Shown: piece after piece, positions 1 to 7,784 of the stretch
How positions within the stretch are numbered: the stretch's first letter is position 1
How the letters are laid out: every line of letters starts with the position of its first letter
Assembly: GCF_025506355.1 (NCBI RefSeq)
Contig: NZ_JANZYP010000015.1
Span: forward strand, 1 to 64,000
DNA length: 64,000 nucleotides
Direction of reading: 5' to 3'
From: Sphaerisporangium corydalis
GTDB lineage: Bacteria; Actinomycetota; Actinomycetes; Streptosporangiales; Streptosporangiaceae
The notes under the pieces: model-generated
Seen by the model: only the letters and a program-made list of their open reading frames with translations
Databases searched by the model: none
What the model was told of the DNA's origin: nothing
Translations under genes and position numbers: made by a program

Positions 1-145
1 CCCCACACCCGCCCCCTCCCCCCCACCACCCCCGGCCTCCCCGCCAACTGGTGATCCACGAGCGGCCGTACGACTGTCGCCCGCCCCGCAACCGCCTCTC
101 CTCATCACCGCCGCGAAACTTGCATCCCCCTGCCATCACCACCAC

Positions 146-178
146 GAACCGCGCCTCCTCATCAAGGGGGCGCGGTTC
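146..178. terminator. Strong GC hairpin, possible transcription terminator
   Basis: Perfect 10-bp arms GAACCGCGCC and GGCGCGGTTC enclose a 13-nt loop. There is no long T run after it. It lies past the tandem array downstream of the PKS gene, or it may end a gene entering from the left edge. Confidence 0.45.
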
Positions 179-204
179 TTCCACGCCTAGAACCGGACGA
201 GGAG

Positions 205-444
205 CCCGGACCGGCCAGTGACCGCACGAGCCGAACCAGCCAATGACCGCACCAGTCGGGCCGGCCAATGACCGCACCAGTCGGGCCGGCCAATGACCGC
301 ACGAGCCGGACCGGTCACTGACCGCACGAGCCGGACCGGTCACTGACCGCACGAGCCGGACCGGTCACTGACCGCACGAGCCGGACCGGTCACTGACCGC
401 ACGAGCCGGACCGGTCACTGACCGCACCAGTCGGGCCGCCACGT
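205..444. repeat. 25-bp minisatellite, nine units
   Basis: The motif GACCGCAC starts at 220, 245, 270, 295, 320, 345, 370, 395 and 420, an exact 25-bp period. Units differ by a few substitutions (ACGAGCCGGACCGGTCACT against ACCAGTCGGGCCGGCCAAT), and the central four or five are nearly identical, which indicates recent expansion. There are no unique spacers, so it is not a CRISPR array. The period is not a multiple of three. Confidence 0.9.
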
Positions 445-2163
445 CTCCACCGAGTCGGGCCGGCCGCTCTCCGACGACTCCGACGACCGTGGCTCAGCGA
501 CGCGGGTACATCGGCGCGGCCGCCTCGGCGCCATCGCCTCGCTCATCGTGGCCCACCATGCCCTGGCCCGCGCCCACCTGACTGTCATCGACTGGACGTG
601 CGTCGACCTGACCCGTAGGACCTGCGCAGCCGCCTCTGGAGACGACCGCGGAGGCGAGCAGCGTCCAGGAACCGGCGGTTCGCGCGTACACCTCGACGGT
701 GCCCACGTCCTCGCGGACGGCCCCCTCCCGCGCTCCGGCCATGGCTCCCGGTGCCCCGACGGTCAGCGAGATGGTGATGGTCGTGTGCTCGCCGATCGGA
801 AGAACGCCGTCCACCCGCAGCCCGGAGACGGTCACATCCGGCCCGAACACCTCGGCGCCGGCGGCCAGCACGATCTCGGCGTACGCGACGGCGGGCAACA
901 CGGACCCCCCGTCCGGCCGATCCCCCCACGGGAACATCGCAGGACCCACATCAACACTCCAGGCATGCCGATCCTCCCCGGGCAACTCAACATGCGGCCC
1001 CAGCAACGGATGCCGACCCGCCACCCCACCATCCGGACCCAACAGGGACCGACGCCCGACGTACGACTCCTCTAGCGGACGATGACCGGCCGAGCCGGAT
1101 GGCACCTCCCTGACCCAGTGCCAGCGGTGCTCCCACGGTGGCATGGGCACGTCGGCGACCCGGCCAGGGACGGTGGGCGCGGGCAGAAGGCCGTGCACCG
1201 TCAGCGTCGCGAGCGCCTCGTGGAAGGTCACGGTGTCGTCGGTCTCGGGCGGCTCGCTCCCGTCCGCACCCCGTGGGGCCCGGCGCAGCAACGGCACCAC
1301 CAACGCGCCCTCCACCGTCTCACCGATCGCCTGCGCGACCAGCGGGTGCGCGTTGACCTCGACGAACGCCGTGAACCCGTCATCGGCGGCGGCCGCGATC
1401 GCGTCCGCGAGCCGTACGGCCCGCCGGGTGTTGGCCGCCCAGTAGTCGCCGTCGAAGTCCGGGACCTGGCGCGGGTCGTTCAGCACCGTGGAGTAGAAGG
1501 GCACATCGGCCGCGCCGGTGCGAAGACCCGCCAGCTCCGCGCGCAGCGGGTCGAGGATCGGATCGACGGCCGGCGAGTGCCCGGCACCTTCCACCTGGAC
1601 GAGCCGGGCCGGCAGTCCTTGCTCCTCGGCCCGGACGGCCACCCTGGCGAGTTGCTCCGCATCCCCGGCCAGCACGGTCTGCCGGGCGGACGACCGGACG
1701 GCCACGTGAACGTCGGCACAGCCGAGGGCGAACCCGAGCGCGGCCACGGCGTCGCAGCCCAGCACCAGCATCGCCCCGCCACCCGCCTCCGCGACACCGT
1801 CCAGCAGGCGCGACCTGCGCGTGATCACCTTGACCCCGTCGGCGAGAGACAGCGCCCCCGCCGTGACGGCAGCGGCGACCTCACCCATCGAATGGCCGAC
1901 CACCGCGCCGGGCTCGGCACCGTACGACCTCAGCAGAGTCGCGAGCCCCATCTGGAGCCCGAAAAGCGTGGTCATCGTGCGGAAGACACCGGTCACCCGC
2001 TCGCCGCTCTCCAGCACCTCCGCCAGCGAAAACCCGGCCTCCGCCGCGACCAACCCATCGATCTCCTCGATGGCCCCCGCGAACACCGGTTCCTCGACCA
2101 GCAACCGCCGCCCCATCCCAGCCCGCTGCGCCCCATACCCAGAGAACACCCACACCGGCCCCC

Positions 2164-2343
2164 TACCCTGCCCGGCCGTCACACCAGCAACACGCGGCGC
2201 CCTCACACCGACACCACCAAAACGCGCCGTACTGACACCTGCGTCCGCAATGTGAGCTGGGGTCACGTCAGTACCCGCGATGTGAGCAGGGGCCCCGTTG
2301 ACGTCGGCAATGCGCGGAGTGGTCACGCCGGCAATGCGCGGTG
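2164..2343 (-). repeat. About 30-bp in-frame repeats in the KS-AT linker of the PKS
   Basis: The encoded linker repeats a roughly ten-residue motif of the form (T/A)P(R/A)(I/V)A(G/D)V (for example TPRIADV, TPAHIAD, APRVAGV) about six times just before the AT domain. The copies are diverged, so this is an older expansion. Confidence 0.7.
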
Positions 2344-2698
2344 CTCGTAGTGCGCTGGCGAGCGACGCGCGGTCGCGGCCGACGACGGCGACCGCCGCGT
2401 GGCCCCGGCCAAAACGCCGGCTCAACGTGCGGGCGACGTCGGACAGCGGCGTGTCCGTGGTCTCCAGCCAGTGCGCGAGCCCGGCGGCGTACGGCCCGAT
2501 CCGCCCGCCCTCGACGTCGGAGAGCAGAAACGTATGCACGACCGGCCCGCGAGCACGACCCGGCCCACCCGCGCCCTGAACCTCGGCAGGCGCCTCCCCC
2601 AGGACGAGGTGCACGCCCCCACCACCGCCCCCGAACCCGGAAACCCCGGCGACCGCCGGCCCTCCACTCTCCGGCCAAGGCACATCCTCATGCACGCC

Positions 2699-2761
2699 CG
2701 GCGCAGTGTGGGGTGGGTTCGGCGCAATGTGGTGTGCACCCGGCGCAGTGTGGTGTGCATC
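2699..2761 (-). repeat. 21-bp x3 in-frame repeat in the PKS
   Basis: Units begin with CGGCGCA at 2699, 2720 and 2741. They encode seven-residue repeats rich in His, Thr, Ala and Pro (HHTAPGA-like) after the KS thiolase fold. Confidence 0.8.
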
Positions 2762-2985
2762 CAGCGGAATCCGCCTTTCGCTCAGCGCGAGAACCACCCT
2801 GATCAGCCCCGCGACCCCCGCCGCAGGCTCAAGCCGCCCCAGATTGAACTCAATCGAGCCGACGACTACGGGCCGGTCCTCACCGGAGTACACCGCCGTA
2901 CCGTGGATGAGCGCCAGCACGCGATCGCCATCACGCCGCGCGTCGAACAATCGCTTGAGAACAAGCGCCCCGCAACCTTCAGCGC

Positions 2986-3046
2986 GCACCGTGCCTTCAG
3001 CGGACACCGTGCCATCGGCGGGCACCGTGCCATCGGCGGACACGTC
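2986..3046 (-). repeat. 18-bp in-frame repeat inside the KS domain
   Basis: Three to four units of the type CACCGTGCCATCGGCGGA encode ADGTVP, ADGTVS, AEGTVR and AEG. Normal KS domains have a single ADGYVRGEG here, so the expansion lies within conserved core sequence. Confidence 0.8.
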
Positions 3047-3706
3047 CACCGCCTCGCACCGCCCATCGGCGACCGTCGTACCGCCTGGGTGCAACGTCCC
3101 AGTGGCCATCGGCGACAGCAGAACATTGACACCCCCGACCACCGCGAGGTCGCTCTCACCGTCCCGCAGGGACCGCACGGCCAGACGTGCCCCCTCCAGC
3201 GACGACAAACAGCCCGTATCCACGCCCACCGACGGACCACGCAGCCCAAGCACATAGGAAAGTCGCTCCGCGACAACACTCAGCGACGCCCCACTCGCCG
3301 CCTCGGGAGCGGAGACTCCGACGAAGACGCCGGTTCGGCTGCCGCGCAGGCTTGCCGGGGCTACTCCGGCGTGCTCCAGCGCCTCCCACGCGACCTCCAG
3401 CATCAGCCGTTGTCGTGGGTCCATGACGTCGGCCTCCTCCGGCGTGATGCCGAAGAACCGCGAGTCGAAGCCGGCGATGTCATCGAGGAATCCCCCAAGG
3501 CGGGCGACCTCGTCGAGCGAACCGTCATCGAACGCGTCCCAGCGACCGTCCGGAACCTCCCGGATGGCCGCCGGCACACCTTCAAGCAGAAACCGCCAAT
3601 ACTCCCCCGGCCCGGACACACCGCCAGGCAGACGGCAACCAACACCGACCACCGCAACCGGCTCGGAAGCCCCCGCGACCTGCCCGCCCACCACAACCGG
3701 CCCAAC

Positions 3707-3832
3707 GGATCCCGCCACACCCAGCTCACCCACCACAGCCGGCCCGTCGGATCCCGTCACACCCAGCTCATCCACCACAGCCGGCCCGTCGGATCCCAGC
3801 ACACCCTGCCTGCCCACAACGACCGACTCGGC
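3707..3832 (-). repeat. 42-bp x3 in-frame repeat at the PKS N-terminus
   Basis: GGATCCC-containing units start at 3707, 3749 and 3791. They encode 14-residue repeats (GSDGPAVVDELGVT-like) ahead of the KS domain. Two units are almost identical. Confidence 0.85.
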
Positions 3833-3937
3833 AGAACCCCCTGGAAACAGCCGACTCACCGCAGTCGGCTCGGCAGCATCCCCCGAAACCTGCCCTGCCC
3901 GCCCGTGTCCGGCTCCCCCAAGCTCACTTGCCACCAT

Positions 3938-4310
3938 GTGTGCCCCCCGTTACAAGCGGTGACGCCGGAACGAACACTGAAGCCGAAGATGACCGCGATC
4001 CCCCACGGAACGCCAGGTTTCGGGGCGACCCTATCGAACATACCTAACGTGCATCCATAGCCGACATGCATAACATGTATGTAAGAAGCACGATATTTTC
4101 CGGAAACCAACCGACCACCCAGCGAACGCCAGCAGAAGCCCAGGTCAGACCCACCCTCCCGATCCACCTACCGGGGCAAAACCACACGCCACCACCCAGC
4201 CCTGCGAGCCCGACCCTTCACAGCCACCACCGAAGGAGTCATGAAGGTGTTACGGACCGGCGCTATCACGGTCTCGAGGCGTGTCACTGCCGCGGGCATG
4301 GGTAACGCCA
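3938..4310. promoter_or_regulatory. Upstream region of the PKS remnant
   Basis: No gene seen. An AT-richer island at about 4040-4105 contains overlapping small palindromes (ACATGCAT, ACATGTATGT) and is the likely promoter or operator zone for the PKS gene. No sigma-factor hexamers could be assigned with confidence. Confidence 0.35.
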
Positions 4311-5159
4311 TCAGGAGAACGATCGAGCCCACGTGACGACGTGGAGGTCCACCTCGGTGAGGCTTTGCTCGTTACCGCGTGCGGCCAGGACCTGAACCCA
4401 CGAATATCGGTGGTAGCCGGTGCGAACGCAGAACTGAACTTTCTCGTTCAATGCCCTTTGACTGACACCACCATAGTAGGCGGTGGCGGCTTCGCATATG
4501 TCGCGAGATGGCGCCCCGGGCCCTACTAATGCCAGGTCGATGCCAGGCAATCCAGCCAATCGATCTGCACGCAGCCGAAGGTCTCCGCCACCACAAGAAC
4601 TCGACACATTCCAGTTCCTCGCCGTGGAGTCAAGATCCGTGCAATAACCTTCCACGAGGGTGAACCTGCCCTGGTTGAGGATTTCCTCGTCCCCTTCCAC
4701 CGGCGGTATCGCCGCCACACTGGCGGTGGGCTCCCCGCTTGCCGGCGTACCCGAGCCCGCGCCCCCCACCGTCGGCGTAGGGGTTTCACTCGGCGTGGGG
4801 GACGGTGACGGAGACGGCTCGGGAGTCGGCTCTACAGGAGGCGCTGATGCCGCCACAGTCGCTTGAGGAGTCGTCGACGACCCATTCCGGGTGATGACCA
4901 GCGCGGCGACAGCGCCCGTCAGCACCAGGACGAGGCCGAACAATACGACCATGGTGATGATCACCGTCTTGTGCACACGTGGGGGTGGCGGCGAGTGGAC
5001 TCCCGTCGGCCGCGTCGACTGAGTCGGTTGCGCGGGCAGGTAGATGGTCTGCCGGGGTTCAACCGGTGAATCTTCGCGGGGACTCAGCGGCCTGCCGGGG
5101 AGTGGGAATTCTTCGTGTCCGTTGTCCCGGCCCTGCTTTTCCGGGTCGCGCTCCGACAT
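4311..5159 (-). CDS. Single-pass membrane-anchored hypothetical protein
   Basis: A 282-residue protein. A charged, proline-containing cytoplasmic N-terminus (1-63) leads to one transmembrane helix at about 65-88 (VIITMVVLFGLVLVLTGAVA). A Pro/Ser/Thr-rich extracellular stalk (105-150) follows, then a C-terminal domain of about 120 residues with four cysteines that could form disulfides. This architecture is common for actinomycete surface proteins of unknown role. It stands alone, with over 230 bp on each side. I do not recognise the C-terminal domain and assign no function. Confidence 0.75.
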   Translation of the reverse strand: MSERDPEKQGRDNGHEEFPLPGRPLSPREDSPVEPRQTIYLPAQPTQSTRPTGVHSPPPPRVHKTVIITMVVLFGLVLVLTGAVAALVITRNGSSTTPQATVAASAPPVEPTPEPSPSPSPTPSETPTPTVGGAGSGTPASGEPTASVAAIPPVEGDEEILNQGRFTLVEGYCTDLDSTARNWNVSSSCGGGDLRLRADRLAGLPGIDLALVGPGAPSRDICEAATAYYGGVSQRALNEKVQFCVRTGYHRYSWVQVLAARGNEQSLTEVDLHVVTWARSFS

Positions 5160-5397
5160 TATGCCCTCGCCTTCCGGGTGACGGCGTTACACGTCACCTA
5201 TGTGGACGTGTCCAAGCCCACGGCGGTTTACGGCCCATAGCAGTCCGACATCAATTCCGGAATCTCAAGTGGACTTGCCGCATTTGTCTACAAACCGGCG
5301 AATACCCACAACACGCCGAATCGCCCATAAATCAAGATAAATCGGCCCATAGACAACCGATAGATTGGATCACCGAGACGATCTCGGCCGCTGTGCT

Positions 5398-7050
5398 CTA
5401 CTGGTCGTCCTTGACGTGTGCGGCGATGCGCAGGGAGAGCAGTTCGTCATCAAGGTGGCGAACGTGTTTGTTCGCCTCCCAGGGGCGGAGGTGAGCGCGG
5501 GCTTGGCGGATGGCGTGCGGGAGGCGTCCAGAGGTGTGGGTCCTGGTCAGACGGGCCGCGTCGCGGATCCTTGCTACGGCTGAGGGGATTTCGCGTTTGG
5601 CCGTGAGCGCGTTCGCGTAGTACAGCAGGGCTTGACCGCGTACCAGCGCGGGGGTGGTCGAACCGGCCAGTGTTCGCTCCGCGGATCTGATGGTGTCCTC
5701 GAAACGTCGCAACGTCAGCAGGCACTCTGCCGCGTGGTTCTGCATCCAGTCGGGCGTGCACCAGTACAGATAGACGGGATCAGCCTCGTCAGGCGGACGT
5801 TGGACCAGCTTGAGCGACTGGTCGAGCGCGCGCTCGCTGTCGATGAAGCGCCCATCGTGCGCCAGTACGCGGGCAAGGTTCATCATGTGCACGGACCGGG
5901 CGAGAACACTGCGACAGTGCCGGATCCATCCCTCCGCCGCGTAAGCGTGATCGAGCGCCAGCCCGACCTTGCCCTGGTCGATGGCCATCCAGCTCATGCA
6001 GGTGTGCAGGTAGATGATCAGAGCGGGCTCGCGGACCTCGTGAGCCGCTTCCAGGGCTTCCTCATATCGCCGACGCGCTCCCGCGTAGTCCATCAGGTCG
6101 TAGTGGAGGTAACCGGCGAGCTGGCTGAGCTGGGCGTAGGTGTGGGTGAGGCGGACTCGCAGGCTGGGGAGCAGAACCTCCTTGTCGAGCAGGCCGGTGA
6201 CCAGGATGCGCTGGGAGTCCACGATGGGGAGCACGGTCTCGGGGCCGAACTCGTCGTCCAGGCGGCGGCAGTGAGCCGTCAGCTTCTCGACCACCTCGAC
6301 CGTACCGGCGTCCACCCGGCCAGGAGTGCGCACCGCCGCGACCAGCCGATCCTTCTCCGGCGGGGACAGATGACGCAACAACACCACGGCCGGCGCGCCA
6401 CCCAACGCCAGAGCGAGCTCGAACAGCAGATCGCGTCGCTTCACATCGGCCTCCTCGACTCCGAGGGCGCGCAGCAGCGCGGCGCACTCCGACGACGCCG
6501 AACCCGGGCCCAGCGCCGGGACCAAGGCTGAACCTGGGACCAGACCCGGGACCGAGACCGGAGACGTCATGCCGCGCGTGTACACCGCTTCCGCTTCCAT
6601 GCTGGCACGCACCGGCTCCGGGCCTGGGACGTGGCGATGCTGGTGGGAGTCGAGGTGGCGGTGGTCCGCGCGGTCGATGAGGTCGCGGTCGCGCACGGTG
6701 TAGGAGGCGTACACCTCGTCGGTGACCAGCCGCCGGGCCGTGGTGCGATAGACGCGCGCGAGGATCGCCAGCGCTCTGGCGCCCGGACGCCGTTCCGAGC
6801 CCGGCCACGCCTCGAAGACGTACAGCCGGGCCTCGCGCAGCGCGGCCGTCCCGGCCGGGTCGAGGTCGTTGTACGCGGCGACGGCCTCGGCGCCGGTGAG
6901 GCCCCGAGCGTAGCGGTGCAGCTTCAGCGGCCCGACGTCGTGGTAGAGCGCGAAGATGTCGGCGATCTGGTCGAAACCAAGGCCCTGCGCGCGAAGGATC
7001 TCGCTGCGCCTCCGGCAGTCGAGGAGAACGCGGTAGCCGTCCACGGACAT
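5398..7050 (-). CDS. HTH/TPR-type regulator, paralogue of the 47256 gene
   Basis: A 550-residue protein. The first ~130 residues (DCRRRSEILRAQG, then LHRYARGLTGAEA and YNDLDPAGTAALRE) are almost collinear with the N-terminus of the protein encoded at 47256-48845, and look like a DNA-binding module with an unusual spacing. A variable linker follows. The remainder is helical, TPR-like repeats ending in a conserved tail (ANKHVRHLDDEL). It is transcribed divergently from a small histidine-kinase-like ATPase gene at 7291, as is its paralogue. I infer a cytoplasmic regulator working with that ATPase, analogous in arrangement to WhiJ/AbaA-type loci of streptomycetes, but the family is not the same. 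Start ATG has GGAGG upstream. Confidence 0.75.
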   Translation of the reverse strand: MSVDGYRVLLDCRRRSEILRAQGLGFDQIADIFALYHDVGPLKLHRYARGLTGAEAVAAYNDLDPAGTAALREARLYVFEAWPGSERRPGARALAILARVYRTTARRLVTDEVYASYTVRDRDLIDRADHRHLDSHQHRHVPGPEPVRASMEAEAVYTRGMTSPVSVPGLVPGSALVPALGPGSASSECAALLRALGVEEADVKRRDLLFELALALGGAPAVVLLRHLSPPEKDRLVAAVRTPGRVDAGTVEVVEKLTAHCRRLDDEFGPETVLPIVDSQRILVTGLLDKEVLLPSLRVRLTHTYAQLSQLAGYLHYDLMDYAGARRRYEEALEAAHEVREPALIIYLHTCMSWMAIDQGKVGLALDHAYAAEGWIRHCRSVLARSVHMMNLARVLAHDGRFIDSERALDQSLKLVQRPPDEADPVYLYWCTPDWMQNHAAECLLTLRRFEDTIRSAERTLAGSTTPALVRGQALLYYANALTAKREIPSAVARIRDAARLTRTHTSGRLPHAIRQARAHLRPWEANKHVRHLDDELLSLRIAAHVKDDQ

Positions 7051-7090
7051 CTCGAGGTGCCTCCTTTCACGGCATCCCCTACATGCGAAG

Positions 7091-7127
7091 GTAATTCACT
7101 GGTCACGTATCGTACACGACCAATTAC
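7091..7127. promoter_or_regulatory. Interrupted palindrome in the divergent promoter region
   Basis: GTAATT at 7091 pairs with AATTAC ending at 7127, and GGTC at 7101 pairs with GACC at 7118-7121, with a 4-nt bulge on one side. It lies 40 bp upstream of the HTH/TPR regulator start and about 165 bp upstream of the ATPase gene, so it is a candidate operator for autoregulation. Confidence 0.45.
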
Positions 7128-7290
7128 GGCGAGGTGGGGCTGGCGGGGAAGCCTGTGGACGCCTCCTCGGGGAGACCTGACGGCGCGCGCCGTGCCGTTC
7201 GGGCAGGTCAGTAAGGGGATGATCGGGTAGTCGCGTACGGCCCGCTCGGGGGTCCGCCATGGGTGGTGCGCCCGGCCAGAGTTCGGGGTT

Positions 7291-7752
7291 ATGCAGAATT
7301 CCTCCGCTCCCTCGGCCGGCCTGGTCTGGAGCCGGGCCTTTCCCGGGAGACTCGACCAGGCGGCACACGCTCGTAGGTTCGTCCGGTTCCTCCTAGAGGA
7401 CACCCCGTGTGCCGACGACGCCGAACTGATCGTCTCCGAGCTCGCCGGCAACGCCCTCCGCCATACCCGCAGCGGCACCGAGGGTGGGTCCTTCCTGGTC
7501 GAGGTCACTCTGGCGCGCCCGCCGGGTACGCCGGGGGTACGGGAACGCGGCGGGTACGTCGGCGTCCTGATCTCCGTCCACGACGACGGAGGTGGCGGCG
7601 TCCCCCGCCTCCTGGACCACGGCACGCCTCCGGGCGCCGAAAACGGCCGCGGCCTCGCGATCGTCACCGCCCTCGCCACCCGCGTCGGCTTCCAGGGCGC
7701 CCCCACCCTGGGCCACACAGTGTGGGTCTACGTCAGGACGACGAGCGCATAA
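7291..7752 (+). CDS. Anti-sigma-factor-like ATP-binding protein (HATPase_c_2)
   Basis: A 153-residue protein with the Bergerat ATPase fold of RsbW/SpoIIAB-type serine kinases. The N box is ELAGNALRHT (about residue 50), the G1 box is DDGGGG and the G2 box is GRGLAIV. Actinomycetes carry many stand-alone members; partners are usually sigma factors, anti-anti-sigma factors or HTH proteins. The divergent HTH/TPR gene makes that protein the obvious partner candidate. The C-terminus (TGHTVWVYVR-like) is shared with the second copy at 46455. The role in signalling is inferred; the fold is clear. Confidence 0.85.
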   Translation: MQNSSAPSAGLVWSRAFPGRLDQAAHARRFVRFLLEDTPCADDAELIVSELAGNALRHTRSGTEGGSFLVEVTLARPPGTPGVRERGGYVGVLISVHDDGGGGVPRLLDHGTPPGAENGRGLAIVTALATRVGFQGAPTLGHTVWVYVRTTSA

Positions 7753-7758
7753 GGCGCT

Positions 7759-7772
7759 GCCAGCCGGCTGGC
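7759..7772. terminator. Small palindrome between convergent genes
   Basis: GCCAGCCGGCTGGC is a perfect 14-bp palindrome in the 32-bp gap between the converging ATPase and KAP NTPase genes. It could act as a weak bidirectional terminator; there is no T run. Confidence 0.35.
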
Positions 7773-7784
7773 GTATCCGAATGC

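Larger units (their letters stand above)
1..493. other. Non-coding left edge, downstream of the PKS remnant
   Basis: I see no convincing gene here. The stretch holds a C-rich leader, a strong hairpin at 146-178 and a 25-bp tandem array that reaches close to the PKS stop codon; both are listed separately. Confidence 0.6.
494..3937 (-). pseudogene. Degenerate type I polyketide synthase fragment (KS-AT-partial DH)
   Basis: An 1147-residue open frame with KS at about 95-450, AT at about 600-900 and the start of a DH domain at about 970-1100, then a stop; no ER, KR or ACP follows. The KS keeps its cysteine (DTGCLSS, near residue 242). However, a block of roughly 60 residues carrying the usual EAHGTGT histidine is missing, and the second histidine motif reads NLGRLE instead of NIGH-E. 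AT retains GHSMGE (Ser near 683) and a motif resembling methylmalonyl-type GHSP/VDPILD. The DH HxxxGxxxxP histidine is replaced (DRPDGGSVLP). Four in-frame minisatellites interrupt linkers and even the KS core. Overall it resembles mycocerosic-acid-synthase-like PKSs. Catalysis by KS and DH is unlikely; I infer a decaying gene, though the frame is still open and a non-catalytic role cannot be excluded. Confidence 0.8.

Noticed and set aside
220-444. The nine-unit array as a CRISPR
   Set aside because: Repeats abut one another without spacers and no cas genes are in the window.
1082-2350. Long plus-strand open frame opposite the PKS
   Set aside because: The minus strand encodes clear AT sequence with active site; the plus frame is Arg/His/Pro-rich shadow.
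2399-4060. Second long plus-strand frame opposite the KS
   Set aside because: Low-complexity Arg/Pro/His translation produced by GC-rich antisense; no domain.
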